From Limnobacter sp. MED105 (GTDB taxonomy: Bacteria; Pseudomonadota; Gammaproteobacteria; Burkholderiales; Burkholderiaceae_B): DNA of 64,000 bases. The stretch's first letter is position 1. Each line of letters begins with the position of its first letter. Both the position numbers and the translations under genes were made by a program. The stretch covers positions 62,001 to 126,000 of the forward strand of contig NZ_ABCT01000004.1 in NCBI RefSeq assembly GCF_000170915.1, written 5' to 3'. This document shows, in pieces, positions 45,863 to 55,675 of the stretch. The notes under the pieces are model-generated. The model made no database searches. It was not told the DNA's origin and was given only the letters and a program-made list of their open reading frames with translations.

Positions 45863-47101
45863 GTGAGCCGTAGACGAGTTGTTATTACCGGTTTGGGCAT
45901 CATTAGCCCTGTGGGTAATTCTGTAAGCGAGGCTTGGACAAGCCTGACCCAAGGCAAATCTGGCATTTCGACCATTACCCGGTTCGAAACGGAAGCCCTG
46001 ACAGCAAAAATTGCCGGCGAAGTCAAAGGCTTCGACGTGGCTGAATATATTCCCGGGAAAGAAGCTGCTCGAATGGATACATTCATCCATTATGGGCTGG
46101 CTGCAGGCATTCAGGCATTCAAAGACTCTGGTCTTGAAGTGACCGAACAAAATTCTGAAAGAATTGGCGTAAGCATTGGTTCCGGTATCGGTGGTTTGCC
46201 GATGATTGAAGACACGCACACTGATTTGATCAACAAAGGGTACCGTCGTATTTCCCCATTTTTTGTACCAGGTAGCATCATCAACATGATCTCCGGCCAC
46301 ATGTCCATTATGTACGGCCTGAAAGGTCCTAATATTGCCATGGTGACTGCGTGTACAACGGGAACGCATTCAATTGGTGAGGCTGCGCGAATTATTGAGT
46401 ACGGTGATGCCGATGTCATGATTGCCGGTGGTGCTGAATCCACTGTTTCACCACTGGGCATCGGTGGTTTTGCTGCCATGCGTGCCTTGTCTACCCGCAA
46501 TGATGACCCAACAGCTGCAAGTCGCCCCTGGGACAAAGACCGTGATGGTTTTGTTTTGGGCGAGGGCGCCGGTGTGCTGGTGCTTGAAGAATACGAGCAT
46601 GCCAAAAAACGTGGCGCAAAAATTTATGGGGAAGTGGTGGGTTACGGCATGAGTGCCGACGCGAGCCACATGACAGCCCCGTGTGCGGATGGTGATGGTG
46701 CAGCGCGCTGCATGAAAGCCGCTTTGCGCAATGCCGGGATGAACGCTGATGATGTGAACTACGTGAATGCACATGGTACTTCGACTCCCTTGGGGGATGT
46801 AGCCGAAACCATGGCAGTCAAGCGTGCACTGGGTGATCACGCTTACAAAACTGTGGTGAATTCAACCAAAAGCATGACAGGTCATCTGTTGGGTGCTGCG
46901 GGTGGCATTGAAGCCGTATTCACTGCACTGGCCGTTCATCACCAGGTTTCGCCACCCACAATCAACTTGATTGAGGCTGGCGAAGGTTGCGATCTCGATT
47001 ACTGCGCCAACACGGCCCGCGAGATGAACATCAAACTGGCCTTGTCTAATTCCTTTGGCTTTGGCGGTACCAACGGTACCTTGGCCATTGCACGGGTGTA
47101 A
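45863..47101 (+). CDS. fabF: Beta-ketoacyl-ACP synthase II
   Basis: FabF elongates acyl-ACP. The 412-residue protein has the catalytic Cys in [14 protein letters not shown], and histidines in [11 protein letters not shown] and [15 protein letters not shown]. It starts at GTG 45863, preceded by GGGAGGG. It is the last fatty acid gene before the sigma-E operon. Confidence 0.97.
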   Translation: MSRRRVVITGLGIISPVGNSVSEAWTSLTQGKSGISTITRFETEALTAKIAGEVKGFDVAEYIPGKEAARMDTFIHYGLAAGIQAFKDSGLEVTEQNSERIGVSIGSGIGGLPMIEDTHTDLINKGYRRISPFFVPGSIINMISGHMSIMYGLKGPNIAMVTACTTGTHSIGEAARIIEYGDADVMIAGGAESTVSPLGIGGFAAMRALSTRNDDPTAASRPWDKDRDGFVLGEGAGVLVLEEYEHAKKRGAKIYGEVVGYGMSADASHMTAPCADGDGAARCMKAALRNAGMNADDVNYVNAHGTSTPLGDVAETMAVKRALGDHAYKTVVNSTKSMTGHLLGAAGGIEAVFTALAVHHQVSPPTINLIEAGEGCDLDYCANTAREMNIKLALSNSFGFGGTNGTLAIARV

Positions 47102-47112
47102 CGGGGCGCTCC

Positions 47113-47511
47113 TTGTCAAACATTCGGTCGGGCAGCATGTTGAATGAATTTACATTCGCTGCCCGAGTTGTATCTGCCTCGCGCAAACCCGAAAAGCTTG
47201 TGTTCAACTTCACCTCGGAATGCGATTCAGACACATACGTTAAGTTTGATCCCCGGTTCTTTCTGATCCGCGCAATATCAAACGGACAGGAGCACCATCT
47301 GGTTTCTTTTTATCGGGCTTGGGTTTTGCCGTTCGGCATATTCCTGTTTTCACAACAATCTGCATTTTTGAAAGCCAGGGTGCTGTTTGTACCTGCTTCT
47401 TCACCGGCGTTTCGTAAGCTGCGTGTTTTGGCGTGTCGGCTACAGTCGCATGAAAACGCCGAAAAGCCTTCACTTTCCAGTTATTTTTGGAGGATGAATG
47501 TCCTCCGATAA
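47113..47511 (+). CDS. Uncharacterised protein between fabF and rpoE
   Basis: This frame of 132 residues (TTG 47113) or 124 (ATG 47137) runs from just after fabF and overlaps the rpoE start by 14 bases. No domain is certain. A basic, hydrophobic middle (HLVSFYRAWVLPFGIFLFS) is followed by a basic tail. The central pattern of an AW-x-x-P segment, a turn and then RxLRVLxxRLQ faintly recalls the C-terminal half of YgfX/CptA-type small proteins, but without their two membrane helices. Small genes of unknown function occupy this slot in other Burkholderiales. Existence is supported by tight packing only. Confidence 0.5.
   Translation: MSNIRSGSMLNEFTFAARVVSASRKPEKLVFNFTSECDSDTYVKFDPRFFLIRAISNGQEHHLVSFYRAWVLPFGIFLFSQQSAFLKARVLFVPASSPAFRKLRVLACRLQSHENAEKPSLSSYFWRMNVLR
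47205..47231 (+). promoter_or_regulatory. Possible sigma-E-type promoter for rpoE
   Basis: CAACTT-16-TCAGA resembles the sigma-E consensus GAACTT-N16-TCTGA with two differences. It lies inside the upstream small gene, about 265 bases before rpoE. Autogenous sigma-E control is usual, but a match of this quality can occur by chance. Confidence 0.25.
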
Positions 47512-48100
47512 AGACGATGATCTGTTGATCGTTCAGCGCGTTCAGGCGGGTGACAAACTCGCATTCAACTTGTTGGTGAACAAATACCACAGGCGAGTGG
47601 CCCGCTTGCTCACGCGCATGGTTCGCAATCAGGAAGACATTGAGGATGTGGTTCAGGAAACATTCATCAAGGCTTACAGGGCCATCGGTAATTTCCGGGG
47701 TGACAGCGCCTTTTACACCTGGATCTACCGCATTGCCATTAATACCGCCAAGAATTTGCTGGTGACGCAGGGACGGCGTCCTTCTACCCTGAAAGAATCA
47801 AATGACGGGGACAGTGAAACTTTTGAAGACAATGCTGCTCTTAGTAACATTGATACGCCGGAATCGCTCTACCAAACCAAGCAGATCGGTGAAGCGGTCA
47901 ATGAGGCCATGGCGGCGTTACCCGAAGAGTTGCGATCTGCAATTGTCATGCGCGAGATTGATGGCCTGAGTTACGAAGAGATTGCCGCGGCAATGGATTG
48001 CCCAATCGGCACGGTTCGATCCCGAATCTTCCGTGCGCGAGAATCCATTGCGGCAAAAATCAAACCTTTGTTGGAACCCAAAGGCAGTAAGCGTTGGTAA
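47498..48100 (+). CDS. rpoE: RNA polymerase sigma factor RpoE (sigma-24)
   Basis: This 200-residue ECF sigma factor directs the envelope stress response. Region 2 has EDIEDVVQETFIKAYRAI and FYTWIYRIAINTAKN; region 4 has LPEELRSAIVMREIDGLSYEEIA and CPIGTVRSRIFRARE. The gene heads rpoE-rseA-rseB-mucD, the standard betaproteobacterial order. Confidence 0.97.
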   Translation: MSSDKDDDLLIVQRVQAGDKLAFNLLVNKYHRRVARLLTRMVRNQEDIEDVVQETFIKAYRAIGNFRGDSAFYTWIYRIAINTAKNLLVTQGRRPSTLKESNDGDSETFEDNAALSNIDTPESLYQTKQIGEAVNEAMAALPEELRSAIVMREIDGLSYEEIAAAMDCPIGTVRSRIFRARESIAAKIKPLLEPKGSKRW

Positions 48101-48116
48101 ACCGGTGAGTGTAGAA

Positions 48117-48767
48117 ATGAACAGAAACGAACAAATTTCCGCGATGTTGGACGGCGAGCTTGATGAAGCTGAGCTTAAACTCTTGCTTGGCGCCATGGGT
48201 GCCGAAGAGGCCCAGACCTGGCAGGGTTATTGCGCGGTGGGCGACTTGATTCGTTCAAGCGAGATGATCGCATTTCACTCGCCAGATTTGGTGGGGCGCA
48301 TTTCGGCAAGTTTGGAAAACGAGCCCACAGTGGTTGCGCCAGTTCTGGCTGCTCAAATGGGCCGTCAAACTGCACTGCAGCGCGTATTTGCCGCTGGGCG
48401 TTCGCGCCGTTTGCTGGCTTCGGTGGCTGCCGTGGGATTTTTCAGTTTCGCATTGAACCAAGCCATCCCACCCTTGGATAGCCAGGTACAAATGGTTCGG
48501 ACACAGGCTGTCGAAAATACATTTACCGATGAAGAGTTGGCACTTTGGCAAGAATATTTCATGGCTCATCAACAGAACAGCATTCGAGGCGGATTGTCGG
48601 GTGTGTCGCCAATAGCCAGGGTAGAAGCAGACCGTCCGATGCTGGATAACACCGAAACCATTATCGTGAACAACTCTGGCGCTGGTGAATGGATGAATGT
48701 GTGGGAACCTTCCCCCTACAGCACCGATCCCAGTGTTGAGTTCAATTATGTTTCATCCCGCCGCTAA
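48117..48767 (+). CDS. rseA: Anti-sigma-E factor RseA
   Basis: This 216-residue membrane protein has an N-terminal RseA domain (MNRNEQISAMLDGELDEAE), one membrane helix at about residues 98-117, and a periplasmic tail that RseB would bind. It holds sigma-E inactive until cleaved by stress proteases. The ATG at 48117 is chosen over the in-frame GTG slightly upstream, because MNRNEQISA is the usual family start. Confidence 0.92.
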   Translation: MNRNEQISAMLDGELDEAELKLLLGAMGAEEAQTWQGYCAVGDLIRSSEMIAFHSPDLVGRISASLENEPTVVAPVLAAQMGRQTALQRVFAAGRSRRLLASVAAVGFFSFALNQAIPPLDSQVQMVRTQAVENTFTDEELALWQEYFMAHQQNSIRGGLSGVSPIARVEADRPMLDNTETIIVNNSGAGEWMNVWEPSPYSTDPSVEFNYVSSRR

Positions 48768-48781
48768 GTGACATTGAAACT

Positions 48782-49762
48782 ATGAAGATGTACCGCCCGT
48801 TTCACTTTGCCAAACATGTTGCAACCGGCGTTTTGTTGGCTTCGGTCGCTTTCGCTGCGCACGCGGATCAAAGTCTGTGGAGTTTGGTGTGGGCTAGCCA
48901 CGATCAAGCCAAATCCTTGAGCTATTCGGGGTTGCTGATCACCGAATCTGGCAAACACTCTCAAACCAGCAAGCTTTTGCATCAGGCAACTGCAGGTGGT
49001 GAGTTCGAGGTGCTTGAACGACTCGACGGTCAGCCTGCAAAGTGGATTCGGCACAACGATCAAATTCAATGTGTGATCCCCGATCGTAAAATGATCCTGA
49101 CTGAGCGTCGCCATACCTCGATTGCATTTCCCAGAGTGCTGGCCGGGGCGGACGGTTCCAATTCCCTTGAAAAGCTATACACAATCAGTGAAATGCCAGG
49201 TCGCCGTGTTGCGGGCCGTGCGGTGCGTGTATTGAAGTTGACCCCGAAAGATGATTTGCGTTACGAATATAGGCTTTACGTCGATCGCGAAAACAAGCTT
49301 TTAATGCGCTCGGAGCTGTATTCTCCGCAGGGTGAGGTGCTTGAAAACGTGGGGTTTAAGGAAATATCATTTGAACCGGCACTGATAGAAAATCCCTCGT
49401 TGGCCAAGGCAGGGCCTGGGTGGCGAACCAGTAGCACAGAGGTGCGTACACTGACCCCCAGCGAACTGACCTATGATCTTCCAGACATCGCGTTTGGATT
49501 CAAGAAGGCTGACACGGTTTGCAGGGTGAAATCCAAGGACGATCAGATTCATCAAACCGTTTATTCGGATGGTTTGTCTACATTGTCAGTGTTTGTTCAG
49601 AAAATACAAGCCAGTCACTCAATGCCGCAAGTGCCTATGAGCCACGGTGCAGTGATGTCGAAGTCTGAAACTCAGGGCCAGCACCTAGTGACAGTGCTGG
49701 GTGAAGTGCCCGAGAAGACCTTGGGACTTTTTTTAAAGTCCGTTCGTTGGAAGTCTCAATAA
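48782..49762 (+). CDS. rseB: Sigma-E regulatory protein RseB/MucB
   Basis: RseB binds RseA in the periplasm and protects it from proteolysis while sensing lipoproteins or LPS. The 326-residue product has a signal peptide ending near AAHADQ and a MucB/RseB N-terminal lipoprotein-like fold (LSYSGLLI, IRHNDQIQCVIPDRKM). The C-terminal domain includes QTVYSDGLSTLSVFVQ. It lies 14 bases after rseA. Confidence 0.93.
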   Translation: MKMYRPFHFAKHVATGVLLASVAFAAHADQSLWSLVWASHDQAKSLSYSGLLITESGKHSQTSKLLHQATAGGEFEVLERLDGQPAKWIRHNDQIQCVIPDRKMILTERRHTSIAFPRVLAGADGSNSLEKLYTISEMPGRRVAGRAVRVLKLTPKDDLRYEYRLYVDRENKLLMRSELYSPQGEVLENVGFKEISFEPALIENPSLAKAGPGWRTSSTEVRTLTPSELTYDLPDIAFGFKKADTVCRVKSKDDQIHQTVYSDGLSTLSVFVQKIQASHSMPQVPMSHGAVMSKSETQGQHLVTVLGEVPEKTLGLFLKSVRWKSQ

Positions 49763-49777
49763 CAAGGAAATTTTTAA

Positions 49778-51253
49778 ATGAGATCTGAAGTGTTGAATTC
49801 CCGAAATTTTGTATGGATGGCCTTTTTTTTGCTGGCCACATTGCTTTTTGCAGGCTCGATTCCAGCCCATGCCCAAGCCAACTCACGCGGCTTGCCCGAC
49901 TTTTCCGATTTGGTGGATCGCGTTGGTCCCGCTGTGGTCAATATTCGCACCACCCAAAAAGTAAGCCAGAACCCTCAGGGCTTCCCCGGTTTTCCGGGTA
50001 TGGATCCCAATGATCCGTTTTTCGAGTTTTTTCGCCGCTTCATGCCTCCAGGCACGCCGATGCCAGGACAGCCGGGCCAAGCACCTCGTGGAGGCCAGCA
50101 GGCCCCGGAACGTGAAGTACCGAGCGGTGTAGGCTCAGGTTTTGTAATCGATTCAGACGGCTACTTGCTGACTAATCACCATGTAGTAGACGGGGCAGAG
50201 TCAATTATCGTCACCTTCCCGGACAAGCGGGAATTCAAGGGCAAGGTGATTGGTTCAGACCAGCGCACTGATGTTGCTTTGGTGAAAATTGAAGGCAAGA
50301 ACCTTCCATTTCTGAAAATTGGCAACGTGAACAACACCAAGGTAGGTCAATGGGTGGTTGCGATCGGTTCACCTTTTGGTCTCGAGAATTCAGTGACCGC
50401 GGGTATTGTGAGTGCCAAAGGCCGCGATACGGGTGAGTATTTGCCGTTTATTCAAACTGACGTGGCTGTCAATCCCGGCAACTCTGGTGGCCCACTGTTG
50501 AATCTTGATGGCGAAGTGATTGGCATCAACTCCCAGATTTACAGCCGCACTGGCGGTTTCATGGGTATTTCTTTTGCCATTCCAATTGATGAAGCCATGC
50601 GTGTGGCCAAGCAATTGCGTGAGAACGGCAAAGTAAGTCGCGGGCGTATCGGCGTTGGAATCGGAGAGGTGGACAAAGACGTGGCCAAGGCTTTGGGACT
50701 AGATTCCGCTGTGGGTGCCTTGGTGGGGTCTGTTGGCAAAGACAGCCCAGCCGACAAAGCGGGTGTAATCGCTGGTGACATTATTTTGCGCTTTGATGGC
50801 AAGAAAGTGGAGAAGGCCTCGGATTTGCCACGAATAGTGGGTGAAACCAAGCCGGGTAGCAAAGTTAATATGGTTTTGTGGCGCAAAGGTGCTGAGAAAA
50901 CTGTGTCAATTACAGTGGCAGAATTTGAAACTGAGGCTGCAAAGCCAGCGGCGGCACCTGCTGAAAAACCAAAACCAGTTGAGGCTGACAAACTTGGCTT
51001 GACCGTGACCGATCCAACCGGTCAGGAAAAGTCGACTTTGAACCTGGCTGGCGGTGTGGTGGTGCACAATGCTGTCGGTATGGCCGCAGCGGCGGGCATT
51101 ACGGCGGGTGACGTAATTCTGCGAGTGGGTCGAACCGACATCACCTCGGCCAAGCAATTTGCAGACTTGGTCAAGGCGATTCCAAAAGGGCAGGCAGCCC
51201 CAATGTTGGTACGTCGTGGAGAGAACTCTTTCTTCGTGGTGTTGACACCCTGA
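49778..51253 (+). CDS. mucD: Periplasmic serine protease of the Do/DegP family (MucD)
   Basis: This 491-residue HtrA protease-chaperone has a signal peptide ending near AHAQA. The catalytic triad is His135 (LTNHHVV), Asp165 (RTDVAL) and Ser236 (GNSGGPL). Two PDZ domains follow, separated by an Ala/Pro/Lys linker. A Pro/Gly/Gln-rich loop (about residues 65-112) is longer than in E. coli DegQ. It degrades misfolded periplasmic proteins and closes the sigma-E operon. Confidence 0.95.
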   Translation: MRSEVLNSRNFVWMAFFLLATLLFAGSIPAHAQANSRGLPDFSDLVDRVGPAVVNIRTTQKVSQNPQGFPGFPGMDPNDPFFEFFRRFMPPGTPMPGQPGQAPRGGQQAPEREVPSGVGSGFVIDSDGYLLTNHHVVDGAESIIVTFPDKREFKGKVIGSDQRTDVALVKIEGKNLPFLKIGNVNNTKVGQWVVAIGSPFGLENSVTAGIVSAKGRDTGEYLPFIQTDVAVNPGNSGGPLLNLDGEVIGINSQIYSRTGGFMGISFAIPIDEAMRVAKQLRENGKVSRGRIGVGIGEVDKDVAKALGLDSAVGALVGSVGKDSPADKAGVIAGDIILRFDGKKVEKASDLPRIVGETKPGSKVNMVLWRKGAEKTVSITVAEFETEAAKPAAAPAEKPKPVEADKLGLTVTDPTGQEKSTLNLAGGVVVHNAVGMAAAAGITAGDVILRVGRTDITSAKQFADLVKAIPKGQAAPMLVRRGENSFFVVLTP

Positions 51254-51344
51254 ATCTTTAGTTCTGAACAACTCGATAGCCCTAGCGAAATATGCTGTAA
51301 AGCAAGGCCTGATCGGGTAAAATGAGACGTTACCGAAATTCTCA

Positions 51345-51367
51345 GGGGGCCAAGCAGCCCCCTTTTT
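51345..51367 (+). terminator. Terminator-like GC hairpin directly before lepA
   Basis: GGGGGC (51345-51350), loop CAAGCA and GCCCCC (51357-51362) are followed by TTTTT. The structure has full intrinsic-terminator form, yet the first lepA ATG is only two bases past the T-run (51369). The AGGGGG arm is the only SD-like sequence nearby, so the helix may also regulate lepA translation. A possible -10 (TAAAAT, 51318-51323) lies upstream. Confidence 0.65.
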
Positions 51368-51377
51368 AATGATGCAA

Positions 51378-53171
51378 ATGCAGCACATACGCAATTTTTC
51401 GATCATCGCCCACATTGATCACGGGAAATCCACGCTTGCCGACCGCTTGATTCAAAAATGCGGTGGTTTGAGTGATCGGGAAATGGATTCTCAAGTGCTT
51501 GATTCGATGGACATTGAGCGAGAGCGTGGCATCACAATCAAAGCGCAAACCGCCGCGCTTACCTACAAAGCCAAAGACGGCAACACCTATTTGCTCAATT
51601 TAATTGACACACCAGGGCACGTCGACTTTTCTTACGAGGTGAGCAGGTCGTTGTCGGCCTGTGAGGGCGCTTTACTGGTTGTTGACGCCTCGCAGGGTGT
51701 AGAGGCCCAAACCGTGGCCAATTGTTACACCGCTTTGGACCTGGGTGTCGAAGTACTGCCGGTGCTGAATAAAATCGATTTGCCGCAAGCCGATCCAGAA
51801 AATGCCAAGTCTGAAATTGAAGATGTGATTGGCATTGATGCTTCCGAGGCCATCGCCATTTCCGCAAAAACCGGTCTCGGCGTGGACGACGTACTGGAGT
51901 TGATCGTCAACAAGGTTCCACCCGCTCGCGGTAGCCGAGATGCTCCTTTGCAAGCCTTGATTATCGATAGCTGGTTTGATAACTATGTGGGTGTGGTGAT
52001 GTTGGTCCGCGTGATCAACGGTGTACTAAACCGCAAAGACAAAATCAAACTGATGGCCACAGGTGATACCTACATTGCCGACGACGTGGGTGTTTTTACG
52101 CCCAAGTCGGTTGCGCGCGATTCGTTGTCCGCTGGCGAAGTAGGTTACATCAATGCCGGTATCAAGTTGCTGGAAAGTGCCAAGGTTGGAGACACAGTAA
52201 CATTGGCAGGCAAGCCTGCTGACAAACCCTTGCCCGGCTTCAAGGAAGTACAGTCTCAAGTGTTTGCGGGTTTGTTCCCCGTAGAATCAAACCAATATGA
52301 GGCTTTGCGAGAGGCCTTGGACAAATTGCGTTTGAACGATGCTGCCCTGAATTACGAACCTGAAGTATCTCAGGCGTTGGGATTCGGTTTCCGTTGTGGT
52401 TTCCTGGGCATGTTGCACATGGACATTGTGCAAGAGCGTTTGGAACGAGAATTTGACATGGACCTGATCACCACCGCCCCCACGGTGGTGTACGAGATCA
52501 AGCAGCGCGATGGCACCATTCTTCGCGTAGACAATCCATCTAAAATGCCTGATCTTAGCAAGGTGGACGAAATTCGTGAACCGATTGTAGTGGTCAATTT
52601 ATTAATGCCACAAGAATATGTCGGTTCAGTCATGACCCTGTGTACTGGTCGGCGTGGTACGCAAACCAATATGGTTTACCACGGGCGTCAGGTGCGTATT
52701 ACGTTTGAAATGCCCATGGCCGAGATCGTGCTCGACTTTTTTGACAAGTTGAAGTCGACCTCGCGTGGTTATGCATCCATGGACTATGCATTCAAGGAAT
52801 ACAGGCCAGCAGACATCGTGAAAGTAGACATGTTGATCAACGGTGAGAAAGTGGATGCCTTGTCGATCATGGTTCACCGAAGCAATGCGGTTTACCGAGG
52901 CCGAGCAGTGGCGGGCAAAATGCGGGAAATCATTTCCCGTCAAATGTTTGATGTGGCCATTCAGGCGGCAATTGGCGCCAACATTATTGCCCGTGAAACT
53001 GTAAAAGCCCTGCGTAAAAACGTATTGGCCAAGTGCTACGGGGGTGATATTTCACGCAAGAAAAAACTGTTGGAAAAGCAAAAGGCAGGCAAGAAACGCA
53101 TGAAGCAGGTCGGTAACGTGGAAATTCCGCAAGAAGCGTTTTTGGCTATTCTCCAAGTGGAAGACAAATAA
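51378..53171 (+). CDS. lepA: Translation elongation factor 4 (LepA)
   Basis: LepA is a ribosome-bound GTPase. It shows G1 [13 protein letters not shown]2/G3 [11 protein letters not shown] and DTPGHVDF, and the N-K-I-D motif in [13 protein letters not shown]. The C-terminal LepA-specific tail ends with [22 protein letters not shown]. The start at 51378 gives [12 protein letters not shown], matching the usual MxxIRNFS N-terminus; in-frame ATGs at 51369 and 51372 are alternatives. No canonical ribosome binding site is seen beyond the hairpin arm. lepB follows two bases after the stop. Confidence 0.96.
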   Translation: MQHIRNFSIIAHIDHGKSTLADRLIQKCGGLSDREMDSQVLDSMDIERERGITIKAQTAALTYKAKDGNTYLLNLIDTPGHVDFSYEVSRSLSACEGALLVVDASQGVEAQTVANCYTALDLGVEVLPVLNKIDLPQADPENAKSEIEDVIGIDASEAIAISAKTGLGVDDVLELIVNKVPPARGSRDAPLQALIIDSWFDNYVGVVMLVRVINGVLNRKDKIKLMATGDTYIADDVGVFTPKSVARDSLSAGEVGYINAGIKLLESAKVGDTVTLAGKPADKPLPGFKEVQSQVFAGLFPVESNQYEALREALDKLRLNDAALNYEPEVSQALGFGFRCGFLGMLHMDIVQERLEREFDMDLITTAPTVVYEIKQRDGTILRVDNPSKMPDLSKVDEIREPIVVVNLLMPQEYVGSVMTLCTGRRGTQTNMVYHGRQVRITFEMPMAEIVLDFFDKLKSTSRGYASMDYAFKEYRPADIVKVDMLINGEKVDALSIMVHRSNAVYRGRAVAGKMREIISRQMFDVAIQAAIGANIIARETVKALRKNVLAKCYGGDISRKKKLLEKQKAGKKRMKQVGNVEIPQEAFLAILQVEDK

Positions 53172-53173
53172 CA

Positions 53174-54040
53174 ATGAATTTTTCCCTTATTTTGTTTTTG
53201 CTGGTGTTGTTCACCGGCTTTTTCTATGTGCTTGATGTGTTTGTGTTCAAGCCAAAACGAAAAATAGCTGCAGAGCGAGCCTTGGCTGGTGCGGGGGGCA
53301 ATGCCAACCTGAACGGTGATGCTGAAAGGCGAATTCGTCAGCAGTACATGAAGCAGCCATTGTGGCTGGAATACAGCGCAAGCTTTTTTCCAGTTATTTT
53401 GTTTGTGTTTGTGTTGCGTTCGTTTGTGGTGGAGCCGTTCAAAATTCCATCGGGCTCGATGATTCCAACTTTGTTGATTGGTGATCTGATTCTGGTGAAT
53501 AAATTCACATATGGAATTCGCTTGCCAATTGTGGACAAGAAAATTATTCCAATCAATGATCCTCAGCGTGGCGATGTCATGGTGTTTCGATATCCGCTAG
53601 ATCCTTCCCTTGATTACATCAAGCGCGTGGTGGGCGTGGGTGGTGATGTGGTGGAATATCGAAACAAGAAGCTGTCGATCAATGGCCAGGTTCTGCCAGT
53701 GAAAGAACTGGACAAATACTACGACCCCAATAATTTTTCTTATTCACTGCAGTTTCAGGAAACCCTGGGCGGTAAAAAACACTTGGTATTGAATGATGAA
53801 GATGCGCCGCCTTACGTGATTGGTGCGCAGTCATTCAAGAATCGGGACAACTGCAAATACGATGTGACCGGCTTTCGCTGTGTAGTACCACCGGGACATT
53901 ATTTCATGATGGGCGACAACCGGGATAATTCAAGCGACAGCCGTATCTGGGGCTTCGTTTCGGATGAGCAAGTGGTTGGCAAGGCATTTTTGGTGTGGAT
54001 GAACTTCAATGACTTTTCCCGAATTGGCTTGTTTCATTAA
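53174..54040 (+). CDS. lepB: Signal peptidase I
   Basis: LepB removes Sec and Tat signal peptides. The 288-residue protein has two N-terminal membrane segments (residues 3-23 and 68-86), catalytic Ser95 in PSGSMIPTL and Lys150 in DYIKRVVG. The MMGDNRDNSSDSR box is in the C-terminal part. lepA-lepB-rnc is the conserved order. Confidence 0.97.
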   Translation: MNFSLILFLLVLFTGFFYVLDVFVFKPKRKIAAERALAGAGGNANLNGDAERRIRQQYMKQPLWLEYSASFFPVILFVFVLRSFVVEPFKIPSGSMIPTLLIGDLILVNKFTYGIRLPIVDKKIIPINDPQRGDVMVFRYPLDPSLDYIKRVVGVGGDVVEYRNKKLSINGQVLPVKELDKYYDPNNFSYSLQFQETLGGKKHLVLNDEDAPPYVIGAQSFKNRDNCKYDVTGFRCVVPPGHYFMMGDNRDNSSDSRIWGFVSDEQVVGKAFLVWMNFNDFSRIGLFH

Positions 54041-54060
54041 AGCCAGCCTGGAGGTTTTGA

Positions 54061-54777
54061 GTGGATAGTTCAAAGTATTCAAGTCTTGAAGCTGCATTGG
54101 CGTACTCGTTCAAAGACCAGGCCTTGCTTCGTCTTGCCTTGACGCATCGCAGCTACAGCAGTCATCACAATGAGCGCCTTGAATTTTTGGGTGACAGCGT
54201 CCTGAACTGCGCGGCCTCCATCTTGTTGTTTGAAACACATCCAGACATGGATGAGGGCAAGATGTCGCGTGTGCGGTCGCATCTGGTTAAACAAGACTGC
54301 TTGGCCATGGTGGGTCGCAATCTGTTGCTCGATCAGTATTTGTTTCTGGGGGCGGGCGAGCTTCGCAGTGCGAAAACCATCAAGGACAGCATTGTTGCCG
54401 ATGCACTTGAGGCCCTTTTTGGCGCCATTCTTCTGGATTCAGGCTTTGAGGCCGCACGCGATTGCGTGGTGCGTTTGCTCAAGCCGGTGATGCTAGAAAC
54501 TCCAATCGAGTCCATGGGCAAAGACCCCAAAACCCGCCTGCAGGAACTGCTGCAGGGCAAGCGCATGAAACTGCCAATGTACCGTGTGTTGGTAGAGGGT
54601 GGAACCTCAGCCAGTCCCGAGTTCAGTGTGGAATGCGCAGTTGAAGACCTTGAAATTACCAAGGTTGGGCAAGGGCATTCTCGCCGGGTGGCTGAGCAGC
54701 ACGCCGCGCAAGCGGTGCTTATCGAATTGCTTGAACGGGAGTATTCTGACCCCAATCAAGCCAGCAGGAGGCAATGA
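54061..54777 (+). CDS. rnc: Ribonuclease III
   Basis: RNase III cleaves double-stranded RNA in rRNA processing and decay. The catalytic signature ERLEFLGDSVLN is present, with a second acidic site in DALEALFGAILLDSG and a C-terminal dsRNA-binding domain (DPKTRLQELLQ to HAAQAVLIEL). It starts at GTG 54061 after GGAGG. era begins one base after the stop. Confidence 0.97.
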   Translation: MDSSKYSSLEAALAYSFKDQALLRLALTHRSYSSHHNERLEFLGDSVLNCAASILLFETHPDMDEGKMSRVRSHLVKQDCLAMVGRNLLLDQYLFLGAGELRSAKTIKDSIVADALEALFGAILLDSGFEAARDCVVRLLKPVMLETPIESMGKDPKTRLQELLQGKRMKLPMYRVLVEGGTSASPEFSVECAVEDLEITKVGQGHSRRVAEQHAAQAVLIELLEREYSDPNQASRRQ

Positions 54778-54778
54778 C

Positions 54779-55675
54779 ATGGCCGAATCAAAATGCGGCG
54801 TGATTGCCGTGGTAGGGCGCCCCAATGTGGGCAAGTCCACCCTCATGAATGGAATGATCGGCGAGCATTTGTCGATCACCTCCAGCAAACCGCAAACCAC
54901 CCGTCACCGGGTGCTCGGTGTAATGACTGAGACCATTAAAGATGTGCCCACCCAGTTTATTTTTGTGGACACGCCTGGATTTCAAACCAAGCATTCCAAC
55001 GCCTTGAACAAAACCATGAACCGAGCCGTGCTGACTGCATTGGCTGACGTGAACGTGATTTTGTGGGTGATTGAGCAGGGCAAGTTGACCCCGGCCGACA
55101 TGAAGGTACTGGAGCTTTGCCCCAAGGGCGTGCCGCTTGTGGCAGTGGTGAACAAGGTCGATTTACTGGAAAAGAAAGCCGAGATGCTGCCTTTTCTTCA
55201 AAAGGTAAGTGGGCAACGTAATTTTGATGCAATTGTGCCTTTGAGTGCGCAGGCCATTAAAAATCTGGATGCGCTAAAAGAAGCAGTGTCAGCCTTGTTG
55301 CCCGAGCAACCTTTCTTTTACGACGAAGACACGCTGACCGATCGTCCGGAAAAGTTTCTTGCGGCAGAGCGTATTCGGGAGAAGCTGTTTCGTTTGGTGG
55401 GCGATGAGTTGCCGTACACCTGCACGGTGGTGATCGATAAATTCGAAATTGAGGAAGGTCGAAGGGTTATCTATGCCTCGATCCTGGTAGATCGCTCTTC
55501 CCACAAAGCCATGATTATTGGCAAAGGTGGCGAGAAACTGAAACGAATTGGTTCGGAAGCACGGCAGGATATGGAACGTTTGTTTGGTGGCAGCGTGCAT
55601 CTTGAAACCTGGGTGAAAGTGCGCAGCGGTTGGGCGGACAATGCAAGCCTGCTTCAAAGTCTGGGGTATGAATAA
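54779..55675 (+). CDS. era: GTPase Era
   Basis: Era assists 16S rRNA maturation. Motifs are G1 GRPNVGKST, G3 DTPGF and G4 NKVD, and the C-terminal KH domain shows SSHKAMIIGKGGEKLKRIG. The 298-residue form starts at ATG 54779, with AGGAGG upstream; the longer frame reaching into rnc is rejected. Its stop lies eight bases inside recO. Confidence 0.97.
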   Translation: MAESKCGVIAVVGRPNVGKSTLMNGMIGEHLSITSSKPQTTRHRVLGVMTETIKDVPTQFIFVDTPGFQTKHSNALNKTMNRAVLTALADVNVILWVIEQGKLTPADMKVLELCPKGVPLVAVVNKVDLLEKKAEMLPFLQKVSGQRNFDAIVPLSAQAIKNLDALKEAVSALLPEQPFFYDEDTLTDRPEKFLAAERIREKLFRLVGDELPYTCTVVIDKFEIEEGRRVIYASILVDRSSHKAMIIGKGGEKLKRIGSEARQDMERLFGGSVHLETWVKVRSGWADNASLLQSLGYE

